Program-made: the position numbers and the translations under genes | Notes under the pieces: model-generated | The model's input: the letters and a program-made list of their open reading frames with translations, nothing else | What the model was told of the DNA's origin: nothing | The model's database searches: none | NCBI GenBank assembly: GCA_044348985.1 | Contig: JBIKRV010000014.1 | Coordinates: 28,749-92,748, forward strand | Direction: 5' to 3' | Length of the DNA: 64,000 nucleotides | Source of the DNA: UBA1930 sp044348985 | GTDB lineage: Bacteria; Bacteroidota; Bacteroidia; Chitinophagales; Chitinophagaceae | Shown: piece by piece, positions 57,651 to 64,000 of the stretch | How the letters are laid out: each line of letters begins with the position of its first letter | Position numbering within the stretch: position 1 is the stretch's first letter

Positions 57651-57681
57651 TTTCAATCACCAGTTTTAAAAATTAAGTTTG
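57651..57681 (+). promoter_or_regulatory. Candidate promoter directly before the TonB-like gene
   Basis: TTTC (57651-57654), a 19-nt spacer and TAAGTTTG (57674-57681). The -7 element ends one base before the ATG at 57683, so transcription should begin after that ATG and the next in-frame ATG at 57701 may be the true start. Confidence 0.5.
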
Positions 57682-57682
57682 T

Positions 57683-58549
57683 ATGAACAATACAATTGCA
57701 ATGGAGCAACATTTTGAAAGAAATAAAAACTTACAGGCATCGGCTGTTACCGCTTTTGTTTGTGTGGTTGTTTTTTTAATCTTCTTTTATATACGCTGGC
57801 AATTACCTGTAATTGAAAAACCTTTATTAATCGAAGGTATAGAAGTGAATATTGGTTTTAGTGATCAGGGCAGCGGTGATGTACAACCTTTGGTTCAGGG
57901 AGATCCTGCACCAGAAAGTACGGCTGATAATAGTTCTACCCCACCAAGTGGCAGTAGTACACCTGCAACAAGTACAGATAATACTAATGACAATGATCCT
58001 GACGCAGTGCCAACTTCAACAACAACACCTAATACTAAGCCTGTAACCAATCCAAACCCAAATCCCATTAAACCAAAAGCAGTTGTAACGCCTGCACCAG
58101 TAACACCCAAGCCAAAAGCAACTTTCGATAAAAAATATACTGGTGGTAATGGAAATGGTGGCAATAATAAAGATGGTTATAATGACAGTAGAAGTGAGGG
58201 CAACGATAAACCTGGTACGTCAGGAGATAAAGGCAAACCTTGGGGCAGCATTGATGGAACTGTATATGATGGTCCAGGTGGCACAAAAGTAAAAGGCTTA
58301 GGCAAAAGAAAAATGAGGCCTTTACCAAGCTTTGAAGACGATTTTAATGAAGATGCAAAAGTAGCTATTGATATTATAGTTGATGTAAACGGTAATGTAA
58401 AACCAGTTGCAATAAATCCTGTTGGCACATCTACCACCAATAAAAAAACTAGAGCTGTTGCAATGAAAAGAGCAGCCGAAATAAAGTTTGAGCCAAATAA
58501 AGAAGTACAACGAGGCACCATTATTTTGGATATGAGAGTTAGAGGATAA
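57683..58549 (+). CDS. TonB-family energy transducer-like protein
   Basis: This protein has 288 residues from 57683, or 282 from the ATG at 57701, which the promoter position favours. It has one N-terminal transmembrane helix (VTAFVCVVVFLIFFYI), a long linker rich in Pro, Thr, Ser and Asn (about 55-165) with a KPKAVVTPAPVTPKPKA stretch, a Gly/Asn/Lys-rich segment, and a C-terminal TonB-like domain (VAIDIIVDVNGNVKPVAINP and AMKRAAEIKFEPN). It lacks the ExbB/ExbD neighbours of a TonB operon, so it may serve ExbBD encoded elsewhere. folC follows 21 nt downstream on the same strand. Confidence 0.78.
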   Translation: MNNTIAMEQHFERNKNLQASAVTAFVCVVVFLIFFYIRWQLPVIEKPLLIEGIEVNIGFSDQGSGDVQPLVQGDPAPESTADNSSTPPSGSSTPATSTDNTNDNDPDAVPTSTTTPNTKPVTNPNPNPIKPKAVVTPAPVTPKPKATFDKKYTGGNGNGGNNKDGYNDSRSEGNDKPGTSGDKGKPWGSIDGTVYDGPGGTKVKGLGKRKMRPLPSFEDDFNEDAKVAIDIIVDVNGNVKPVAINPVGTSTTNKKTRAVAMKRAAEIKFEPNKEVQRGTIILDMRVRG

Positions 58550-58570
58550 GGTTGCATCTTTGCAATTAAG

Positions 58571-59875
58571 ATGAATTACGAACAAACCTTAGACTATCTT
58601 TTTACCAAGTTACCTATGTTCAGCAGATTGGGTGCTGCTGCTTATAAAGCAGATTTAACCAATACAATATTGTTGTGTAATGCAATTGGCAATCCACATC
58701 ACAAATTCAAATCAATACACATAGCAGGTACGAATGGTAAAGGCTCCACAAGCCACATGTTGGCTGCTATTTTGCAAACCGCTGGTTATAAAACAGGTTT
58801 ATATACTTCGCCACATTTAAAAGATTTTAGAGAACGGATTAAAGTAAATGGGCAAATGTGTGAAGAACAATTTGTAATTGACTTCACCCAAAAAATTAAA
58901 CCTGAAATAGAAAAAATCAATCCTTCTTTTTTTGAAATTACGGTTGCAATGGCATTTGAATATTTTGCATTGCAAAAAGTGGATATTGCCATTATTGAAA
59001 CTGGCTTAGGTGGCCGATTAGACAGCACCAATATTATTACTCCAGAGCTTTCTATGATTACCAATATTGGTTTCGACCACATGAATTTATTGGGCAATAC
59101 TTTAGATAAAATTGCTTTTGAAAAAGCTGGAATTATTAAACTTAACATTCCAGTAATTATTGGAGAAGTTATTGCTGAAACAAAACCAGTTTTTGAACAT
59201 AAAGCAACTGTTGAAAATGCACCAATTATTTATGCTCAAAAAGAACGTTGGGTTACCAACTGGACCTATGAGCACCATCAACTGAAAGTTGAGGTTGAAA
59301 ATAATCATTCAAAAGATAGAATAAACTATAGTTTGGATTTAACGGGTGTGTATCAAACAAAAAATTTATTGTCTGTCTTAGAAGCTGTGCATCAATTACA
59401 ACTAAAGGGTTGGAATATTTCAGAAGAAAATGTGCATAATGCATTACAACATGTAAAAAAGTTGACAGGCTTGCATGGTCGTTGGGAATTATTGCAAACC
59501 AATCCAACCATCATTGCAGATGTTGGCCATAATGCAGATGGCATTAAGCAAATAATTCAGCAATTAGAATTAACCAACTACAATCACCTACATATAATTA
59601 CAGGCATGGTAAAAGATAAAGATGTAGATGCAGCGTTGGCATTACTTCCCAAGCAGGCTACTTATTATTTTACACAAGCCCATATTCCCAGAGCAATGAA
59701 TGCTGATGATTTACAAGCTTTAGCAACTCAACATCAATTGCAAGGAAGTGTTTTTAGTGATGTAAATACTGCTATTAAAGCTGCCAAAAATCATGCACAT
59801 AAAGATGATTTGATTTTAGTTTGTGGTAGTGTATTTTTAGTAGGAGAAATCAACATATTGAATACCAAAAACTAA
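58571..59875 (+). CDS. folC: Dihydrofolate synthase / folylpolyglutamate synthase
   Basis: This 434-residue Mur-ligase-fold enzyme adds glutamate to dihydropteroate and folates. The P-loop AGTNGKGST is at residues 52-60, YTSPHLKDFRERI near residue 78 and ETGLGGRLDSTN near residue 139 are family signatures, and GLHGRWELLQ with ADVGHNADGI near residue 315 opens the C-terminal domain. A CATCTTTG word 8 nt before the ATG resembles a -7 element, so it may have its own promoter with a very short leader. Confidence 0.94.
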   Translation: MNYEQTLDYLFTKLPMFSRLGAAAYKADLTNTILLCNAIGNPHHKFKSIHIAGTNGKGSTSHMLAAILQTAGYKTGLYTSPHLKDFRERIKVNGQMCEEQFVIDFTQKIKPEIEKINPSFFEITVAMAFEYFALQKVDIAIIETGLGGRLDSTNIITPELSMITNIGFDHMNLLGNTLDKIAFEKAGIIKLNIPVIIGEVIAETKPVFEHKATVENAPIIYAQKERWVTNWTYEHHQLKVEVENNHSKDRINYSLDLTGVYQTKNLLSVLEAVHQLQLKGWNISEENVHNALQHVKKLTGLHGRWELLQTNPTIIADVGHNADGIKQIIQQLELTNYNHLHIITGMVKDKDVDAALALLPKQATYYFTQAHIPRAMNADDLQALATQHQLQGSVFSDVNTAIKAAKNHAHKDDLILVCGSVFLVGEINILNTKN

Positions 59876-59909
59876 AAGTGCTAAAACTGAAAAACTAAAA
59901 CGCTACTGC

Positions 59910-60581
59910 ATGGATGTAAAAATTGAAGATAGCTGGAAAGAAGTTTTAAGGGGCGAATTTACAAAGCCTTACTTTTTACAAATTGCTACGCATTTAAAAA
60001 CGGAGAAAGCAACGAAGGCTGTTATTTATCCTCCAGGTCCACTGATCTTCAATGCTTTTACACATACACCTTTTGATAAAGTAAAAGTGGTAATTCTTGG
60101 GCAAGACCCTTACCACAACCCTGGCCAAGCAATGGGGCTTAGTTTTAGTGTGCCTGACGGAGTGCCTCCTCCACCATCTTTGGTTAACATTTATAAAGAA
60201 TTGAAGAATGATATAGGGATGGCTATACCTACAACTGGAAACTTAACCAAATGGGCTGAGCAAGGAGTTTTATTGTTGAATGCTGTTTTAACCGTTAGAG
60301 CAACTGAGCCTGCAAGTCATGGAAAAATTGGCTGGATGAATTTTACAGATGCGGTGATTCGTAAAATATCTGAAGAAAAAAAAGGGGTTATATTTTTGTT
60401 ATGGGGCAGATTTGCACAAGAGAAACAGGTGTTGATAGATGAACTGAAACATCATGTATTAAAAGCAGCACATCCTTCTCCCCTTTCAGCACACAATGGA
60501 TTCTTTGGATGCAAACATTTCAGCAGAACCAATGATTTATTAGTTAAACAAGGATTGGAACCAATTGACTGGAAATTATAA
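59910..60581 (+). CDS. ung: Uracil-DNA glycosylase
   Basis: This 223-residue family 1 enzyme removes uracil from DNA. GQDPYHNPGQAMGLSFSV holds the catalytic Asp66 and water-activating region, PPPPSLVNIYKEL is the Pro-rich loop, and HPSPLSAHNGFFG near residue 190 is the Leu-intercalation loop with the conserved His. The length is standard. folC ends 34 nt upstream, and the acyltransferase gene begins 10 nt downstream. Confidence 0.96.
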   Translation: MDVKIEDSWKEVLRGEFTKPYFLQIATHLKTEKATKAVIYPPGPLIFNAFTHTPFDKVKVVILGQDPYHNPGQAMGLSFSVPDGVPPPPSLVNIYKELKNDIGMAIPTTGNLTKWAEQGVLLLNAVLTVRATEPASHGKIGWMNFTDAVIRKISEEKKGVIFLLWGRFAQEKQVLIDELKHHVLKAAHPSPLSAHNGFFGCKHFSRTNDLLVKQGLEPIDWKL

Positions 60582-60591
60582 TCTTTGCAAC

Positions 60592-61344
60592 ATGTCAAAA
60601 CAAAAAAAAGAAAACATTTTCATCAGCATATTTGCCAGAGTATGGGCATTGTGGGCAGCTGTTAGTTTTATAGGAACCTTCTTAATTATCTTCATTCCAT
60701 CCATGATTCCTTATGCAATTCCCAATCCTAAAGGGCAATATATTTTTATCAAAATATCCAGAGTTTGGATGAATATTTGGCTAACATTGGTTGGATGTCC
60801 ATTAAGTATTAAGGGTGAAAAAAATGTACCCAAAGGACAAACTTTTATTTTCACATGTAACCACAACACATTATTAGATGTTCCAGTAATGTGTCCTTAT
60901 ATTCCTGGAGCAAACAGAACAATTGCCAAAAAGAGTTTTACTAAGATCCCTTTGTTTGGCTGGTTTTATGCAAAAGGTTCGGTTTTGGTAGATAGAGATA
61001 GCAATGCAAGTAGAATAAAAAGCTATGAAGACATGAAAAGCACATTGGCTGAAAAAATGCACATGTGTATTTATCCCGAAGGCACCAGAAATCGAACCAA
61101 AGAACCCTTAAAAAAATTCTATGATGGTGCATTTAAATTAGCAGTAAATACAAATACTTCAATTATCCCAACATTGCTTTTTAATACCAATAAAGCAATG
61201 CCCAACAATCGTACATTGTATTTTCTTCCTTATAAATTAGAAATTCATTTTCTACCACCAATTAGTGCTGAAGGTTTAACCTCTGATGAATTAAAAAATA
61301 AAGTGTTTGAAATAATGTACAACTACTATCAATCGCATCAATAG
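60592..61344 (+). CDS. plsC: 1-acyl-sn-glycerol-3-phosphate acyltransferase
   Basis: This 250-residue inner-membrane enzyme acylates lysophosphatidic acid. The HX4D motif is His91 to Asp96 (CNHNTLLDVP), and FYAKGSVLVDRD, IYPEGTRNRTKE near residue 160 and a Pro-rich last block complete the family pattern. Two hydrophobic segments precede the motif. I chose the ATG at 60592 over a TTG at 60565 inside ung; an AATCTTTG -7-like word at 60580-60587 supports this by placing transcription after the TTG. Confidence 0.9.
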   Translation: MSKQKKENIFISIFARVWALWAAVSFIGTFLIIFIPSMIPYAIPNPKGQYIFIKISRVWMNIWLTLVGCPLSIKGEKNVPKGQTFIFTCNHNTLLDVPVMCPYIPGANRTIAKKSFTKIPLFGWFYAKGSVLVDRDSNASRIKSYEDMKSTLAEKMHMCIYPEGTRNRTKEPLKKFYDGAFKLAVNTNTSIIPTLLFNTNKAMPNNRTLYFLPYKLEIHFLPPISAEGLTSDELKNKVFEIMYNYYQSHQ

Positions 61345-61437
61345 CTATTTATTCCATTTGTTTTTATATCCATCAATATCAATAATAATTGGGCAAGTGA
61401 TGGCTTCTACCTAATTTTCATGTCTTAAACTTTAATT

Positions 61438-62970
61438 ATGCTCAATTTTCTACGTCCTAATATTTACAAGTTATTTATCGCTTTTTTTATACTAATTTTT
61501 TCTTCAGCCGATAGCCAGCCTTCTTTCATTAAAGACAGTTTAGATACTTACATTCAAAAAGGAATGAAAGATTGGCAAATACCAGGCTTAAGCATTGTAA
61601 TTATAAAAGATGGAAAAGTTATAGCCATGAAGGGGTATGGTGTAAAAGATATTACAGGTGCAGATGCAGTAGATGAAAACACCTTATTTATGATTGCCAG
61701 CAATACCAAATTATTTACAGGTTCAGCATTGGCACAATTGGAGTACAACAAGAAAATTTCTTTAGATGATAAAATCACTAAATACTTTCCAAACTTCGAA
61801 TTATACGACAAAACAAGTACCGAATTGGTGACCATTAAAGACATGCTTTCACATAGAATTGGTACTAAAACTTTTCAAGGTGATTTTACTTTTTTTGATG
61901 GTAATTTAAGTCGTGGAGAAATCATGTTTAAAATGCGTTACCTAAAACCCGTTGGTTTGTTTAGGCAAGATTATGGCTATTGCAACAGTTGTTTTTTAAC
62001 TGCTGGCGAAGTAATTCCTGTTATCACAGGAAAGCCTTGGGAAGTGTATGTTTATGATAGTATTTTGGCTCCACTAGAAATGAAAAATACATTAACCCTA
62101 AGCAAAGGAATTGGACAAATAAAAAATGCTGCAAAAGCTTATACCACTTCGTTTACAGGCACATTGAATAAAGTGCCTTACGATGTTTGGGATAACCTTG
62201 CACCTGCGGCAAGTATTGTAAGTAATGTTAGCGATTTAAGCCATTGGTTAACCATGCAATTAAATAATGGCAAGTACAATGGCAAACAAATTATTCCAAC
62301 TGCTGCTGTATTAAAAACAAGAGATGTGAATATTAGTACAGGCAGTAGAAAATCATCTTTATTTCCGATGCATTTTCGTGGTTATGGATTGGGAATTTTT
62401 GCAGCCGATTATAATGGCAAACAAATTTATTGGCACACAGGTGGTGCAAGTGGCATGGTAAGCAATGTGTGTTTTGTACCAGAAGAAAATTTAGGCATTG
62501 CCATACTAACCAATAACGATAACCAAAACTTTTTCGAAGCTCTCCGTTATCAGGTTTTAGATGCTTACTTAGGTGTTAATTATGTAAACCGCAGCCAACA
62601 AATGCTCAACAATTTCACAGCTGCCGATAAACAATCGATAGAAGAAGTAAAAGCATTAAAAGCAAGAATAAAAAATGTGCCACCACCAATGGCTTTAAGT
62701 AATTATGTAGGCGAATACAACAATGAATTGTATGGAAAAATAATGGTAGAACAAAAAGACGATTATTTAACCATCAACTTTAAAGGCCACGATAACCTTA
62801 CAGCAACAGTTAAGTACTTAGACCACAATGAATGGGTAATTGAATACAACAACATTTTATTTGGCATTCACCAAATTAAGTTTATAACCGAGGGGAAAAA
62901 CGTATTTAGTGTAGACATTAAAGTGAACGATTTTGTTGAATACGATGCCTATACTTTTTTAAAGAAATAG
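61438..62970 (+). CDS. Serine hydrolase, beta-lactamase class C family (exported)
   Basis: This 510-residue protein has a signal peptide and the three penicillin-binding motifs: Ser88-x-x-Lys91 (ASNTK), YCN near residue 181 (GYCNSCF) in place of YxN, and HTGGASG near residue 340. A C-terminal lipocalin-like domain (DUF3471; YVGEYNNELYGKIMV onward) fills about 405-510. Members are esterases, peptidases or carboxypeptidases, so beta-lactamase activity is not implied. The gene stands alone. Confidence 0.88.
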   Translation: MLNFLRPNIYKLFIAFFILIFSSADSQPSFIKDSLDTYIQKGMKDWQIPGLSIVIIKDGKVIAMKGYGVKDITGADAVDENTLFMIASNTKLFTGSALAQLEYNKKISLDDKITKYFPNFELYDKTSTELVTIKDMLSHRIGTKTFQGDFTFFDGNLSRGEIMFKMRYLKPVGLFRQDYGYCNSCFLTAGEVIPVITGKPWEVYVYDSILAPLEMKNTLTLSKGIGQIKNAAKAYTTSFTGTLNKVPYDVWDNLAPAASIVSNVSDLSHWLTMQLNNGKYNGKQIIPTAAVLKTRDVNISTGSRKSSLFPMHFRGYGLGIFAADYNGKQIYWHTGGASGMVSNVCFVPEENLGIAILTNNDNQNFFEALRYQVLDAYLGVNYVNRSQQMLNNFTAADKQSIEEVKALKARIKNVPPPMALSNYVGEYNNELYGKIMVEQKDDYLTINFKGHDNLTATVKYLDHNEWVIEYNNILFGIHQIKFITEGKNVFSVDIKVNDFVEYDAYTFLKK

Positions 62971-63011
62971 CTACATATTTTGCTAAATTCGTACGACAAA
63001 AGTTTTACATT

Positions 63012-63257
63012 ATGCCATTACAATATATTACAGATGCAACAGGTACTCATACTGCCGTTTTAATTCCCATTAACGAATGGGAATTATTAACACGTAAATA
63101 TAAAGACTTGAAAACCCTTGAAACACCTTCTGAAACTCCTAAAACAAAGCTATCTGATCTAGCTGGGAAACTGTCTTACGAAACAGCAGAAACCATGTTA
63201 AGCTATGTTGCAGAAAGCAGAACTGAATGGGATGAGAGACTAAAAAAACAGTTATAA
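63012..63257 (+). CDS. Antitoxin of a VapBC-like pair
   Basis: This 81-residue protein has a short beta-strand N-terminus (LQYITDATGTHTAVLIPINEWELL) like Phd/YefM or RelB-type antitoxins, followed by a charged helical tail that would wrap the toxin. It lies 7 nt upstream of a PIN-domain gene, the usual order for such pairs. The exact antitoxin family is not certain. Binding to its own promoter is expected from the family. Confidence 0.75.
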   Translation: MPLQYITDATGTHTAVLIPINEWELLTRKYKDLKTLETPSETPKTKLSDLAGKLSYETAETMLSYVAESRTEWDERLKKQL

Positions 63258-63264
63258 AACGCTG

Positions 63265-63645
63265 ATGTATTTACTAGATACCAATACAATAATATATTAC
63301 TTAAAAGCTGCATTGCCCAATAAGGCTATGCAGTTTCTGCACGAGCTTGTTGATAATCAACCTATCATTTCTGTAATTACTAAAATAGAATTGCTTGGTT
63401 TTAATACTCCAAACTTAAACGAACAAACCATTACAGAGACCTTTATAAATGAATCAATAACTTTCGATTTAGACGAAACAGTAGTAGCCACAACAATTGC
63501 CCTTCGAAAGCAACAACGCATAAAACTACCCGATGCAATAATAGCAGCTACTGCAATTTCATACGACTTAACATTAATTACGCATAATACAAACGACTTT
63601 ATAAAAATAGCCGAATTGAAAATACTTGACCCTCAACTGTTATAA
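63265..63645 (+). CDS. vapC: VapC-like PIN-domain toxin
   Basis: This 126-residue ribonuclease of the PIN fold has its acidic active site as Asp5 (LLDTN), Glu42 (KIELLGF), Asp90 (LPDAIIAATA) and a final Asp near 111 (THNTNDF). The length is typical for VapC. It is paired with the upstream antitoxin. VapC toxins cleave tRNA or rRNA; the target here is unknown. Confidence 0.85.
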   Translation: MYLLDTNTIIYYLKAALPNKAMQFLHELVDNQPIISVITKIELLGFNTPNLNEQTITETFINESITFDLDETVVATTIALRKQQRIKLPDAIIAATAISYDLTLITHNTNDFIKIAELKILDPQLL

Positions 63646-63690
63646 CAAAAATAATTTTGGTTACCATCTTTAGTATTTCAATTGGGCATT

Positions 63691-63720
63691 ACTGGCGTCG
63701 CACCAGTTGAGGCTTTGTAC
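63691..63720 (-). repeat. Intergenic repeat family, copy 9 (minus orientation)
   Basis: On the minus strand GTACAAAGCCTCAACTG precedes GTGCGACGCCAGT. The GTAC start and the GTGCGACGCC core match the family; the stretch between is different. Confidence 0.55.
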
Positions 63721-63851
63721 TTTGGGGAGCTTTTATGAAACGTAGAATTGAGTATATAAGAGTTTAAATTTATTAACTCAGGTGAAGAATAGTCAGACCT
63801 CTGTTTTTGTCAGACAGTTTTAACTTAAAATACGTCTGATTTGTCACAACT

Positions 63852-63989
63852 ATGAAATATTGGCTCTTTTCTTTATTAGACCTCTTTCATAAATCCAAAT
63901 TCAGATATGTTGATAAATATCAGATACTAAAGTTTGTTGCAATTTCGTATAACAAATATGCATTGGATAAGCATACAAAATTTGCCTGA
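63852..63989 (+). CDS. Short hypothetical ORF
   Basis: This 45-codon open frame starts at an ATG (MKYWLFSLLDLFHKSKFRY). I recognise no family. It may be the start of a decayed gene or chance; its basic, aromatic-rich composition and lack of a clear promoter make it doubtful. Confidence 0.2.
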   Translation: MKYWLFSLLDLFHKSKFRYVDKYQILKFVAISYNKYALDKHTKFA

Positions 63990-64000
63990 TGAACGTTTTC

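Larger units (their letters stand above)
57294..57682. other. Gap between the DUF2911 gene and the TonB-like gene
   Basis: There is no gene. It contains the terminator at 57315-57355, a weak copy of the dispersed repeat at 57492-57516, and the promoter at 57651-57681. Confidence 0.6.
63646..64000. other. Right-end region after the toxin gene
   Basis: It holds a minus-strand copy of the dispersed repeat (63691-63720), a pair of GTCAGAC words near 63795 and 63810 with a third GTCTGA near 63834, and one short open frame at 63852-63989. No established gene is visible. Confidence 0.5.

Noticed and set aside
57895..58164. Long open frames antisense to the TonB-like gene (also 58068-58328 and 58177-58557)
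   Set aside because: They are mirror images of the Pro/Thr/Gly/Asn-rich linker of the sense gene, with no recognisable domain and no promoter; the sense protein has a clear membrane helix and TonB end.
1..64000. Insertion sequences, prophage, integrase or other large mobile elements
   Set aside because: No transposase, integrase or phage gene was seen; only small intergenic repeats and a toxin-antitoxin pair suggest mobility.

Overview
The window is AT-rich DNA from a member of the Bacteroidota, most likely a free-living, polysaccharide-degrading member of the Chitinophagaceae; the family is an inference from gene style. Supporting signs are promoters of the TTTG-N19-TAnnTTTG type, few Shine-Dalgarno sites, TonB-dependent receptors and SusC-like TonB motifs, a NUDIX-type arabinose regulator, a NagB fused to a PIG-L/LmbE deacetylase, DUF2911, and periplasmic glycoside hydrolases of families 2, 51, 95, 97 and 115.

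Layout. Positions 1-8056 hold an L-rhamnose block: rhamnose isomerase (cut by the left edge), mutarotase, a fused rhamnulose-1-P aldolase/lactaldehyde dehydrogenase and the RhaT symporter on the minus strand, with a divergent GntR regulator and an exported macroglobulin-like protein on the plus strand. Positions 8094-14743 hold an oxidative L-fucose pathway on the minus strand: SDR, FAH hydrolase, FucP, mutarotase, fuconolactonase, fucose dehydrogenase and a Zn-alcohol dehydrogenase. No fuconate dehydratase is present. Positions 14971-28308 hold exported enzymes that release galactose, arabinose, glucuronate and fucose, including the C-terminal stump of a deleted GH43 enzyme. Positions 28318-35129 hold the L-arabinose genes araB, araD, araA, an SGLT symporter and a degenerate NUDIX regulator, with the GH95 fucosidase directly downstream. 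The region from 1 to 35 kb therefore captures rhamnose, fucose, arabinose and galactose from plant or algal heteropolysaccharide. No SusC/SusD pair lies inside the window.

From 35.4 kb onward the content is mostly housekeeping: a DUF1572 protein, a BioF-like transferase, DapD, a TauE/SafE permease, a radical SAM enzyme, a ureohydrolase, tRNA-Arg(ACG), an SDR, a PhyH dioxygenase, an outer-membrane barrel, a PAP2-like enzyme, NagB-LmbE, a TonB receptor, Cmk, DapA, AccA, an ECF sigma factor with a multidomain TonB-like partner, DUF2911, a second TonB-like protein, FolC, Ung, PlsC, a serine hydrolase and a VapBC-type toxin-antitoxin pair.

The most distinctive non-coding features are a modular intergenic repeat family (core GTGCGACGCCACTGAAGC, about nine copies), TTCAAC tracts abutting two stop codons, and a 14-bp inverted operator-like word found on both sides of the GntR gene.
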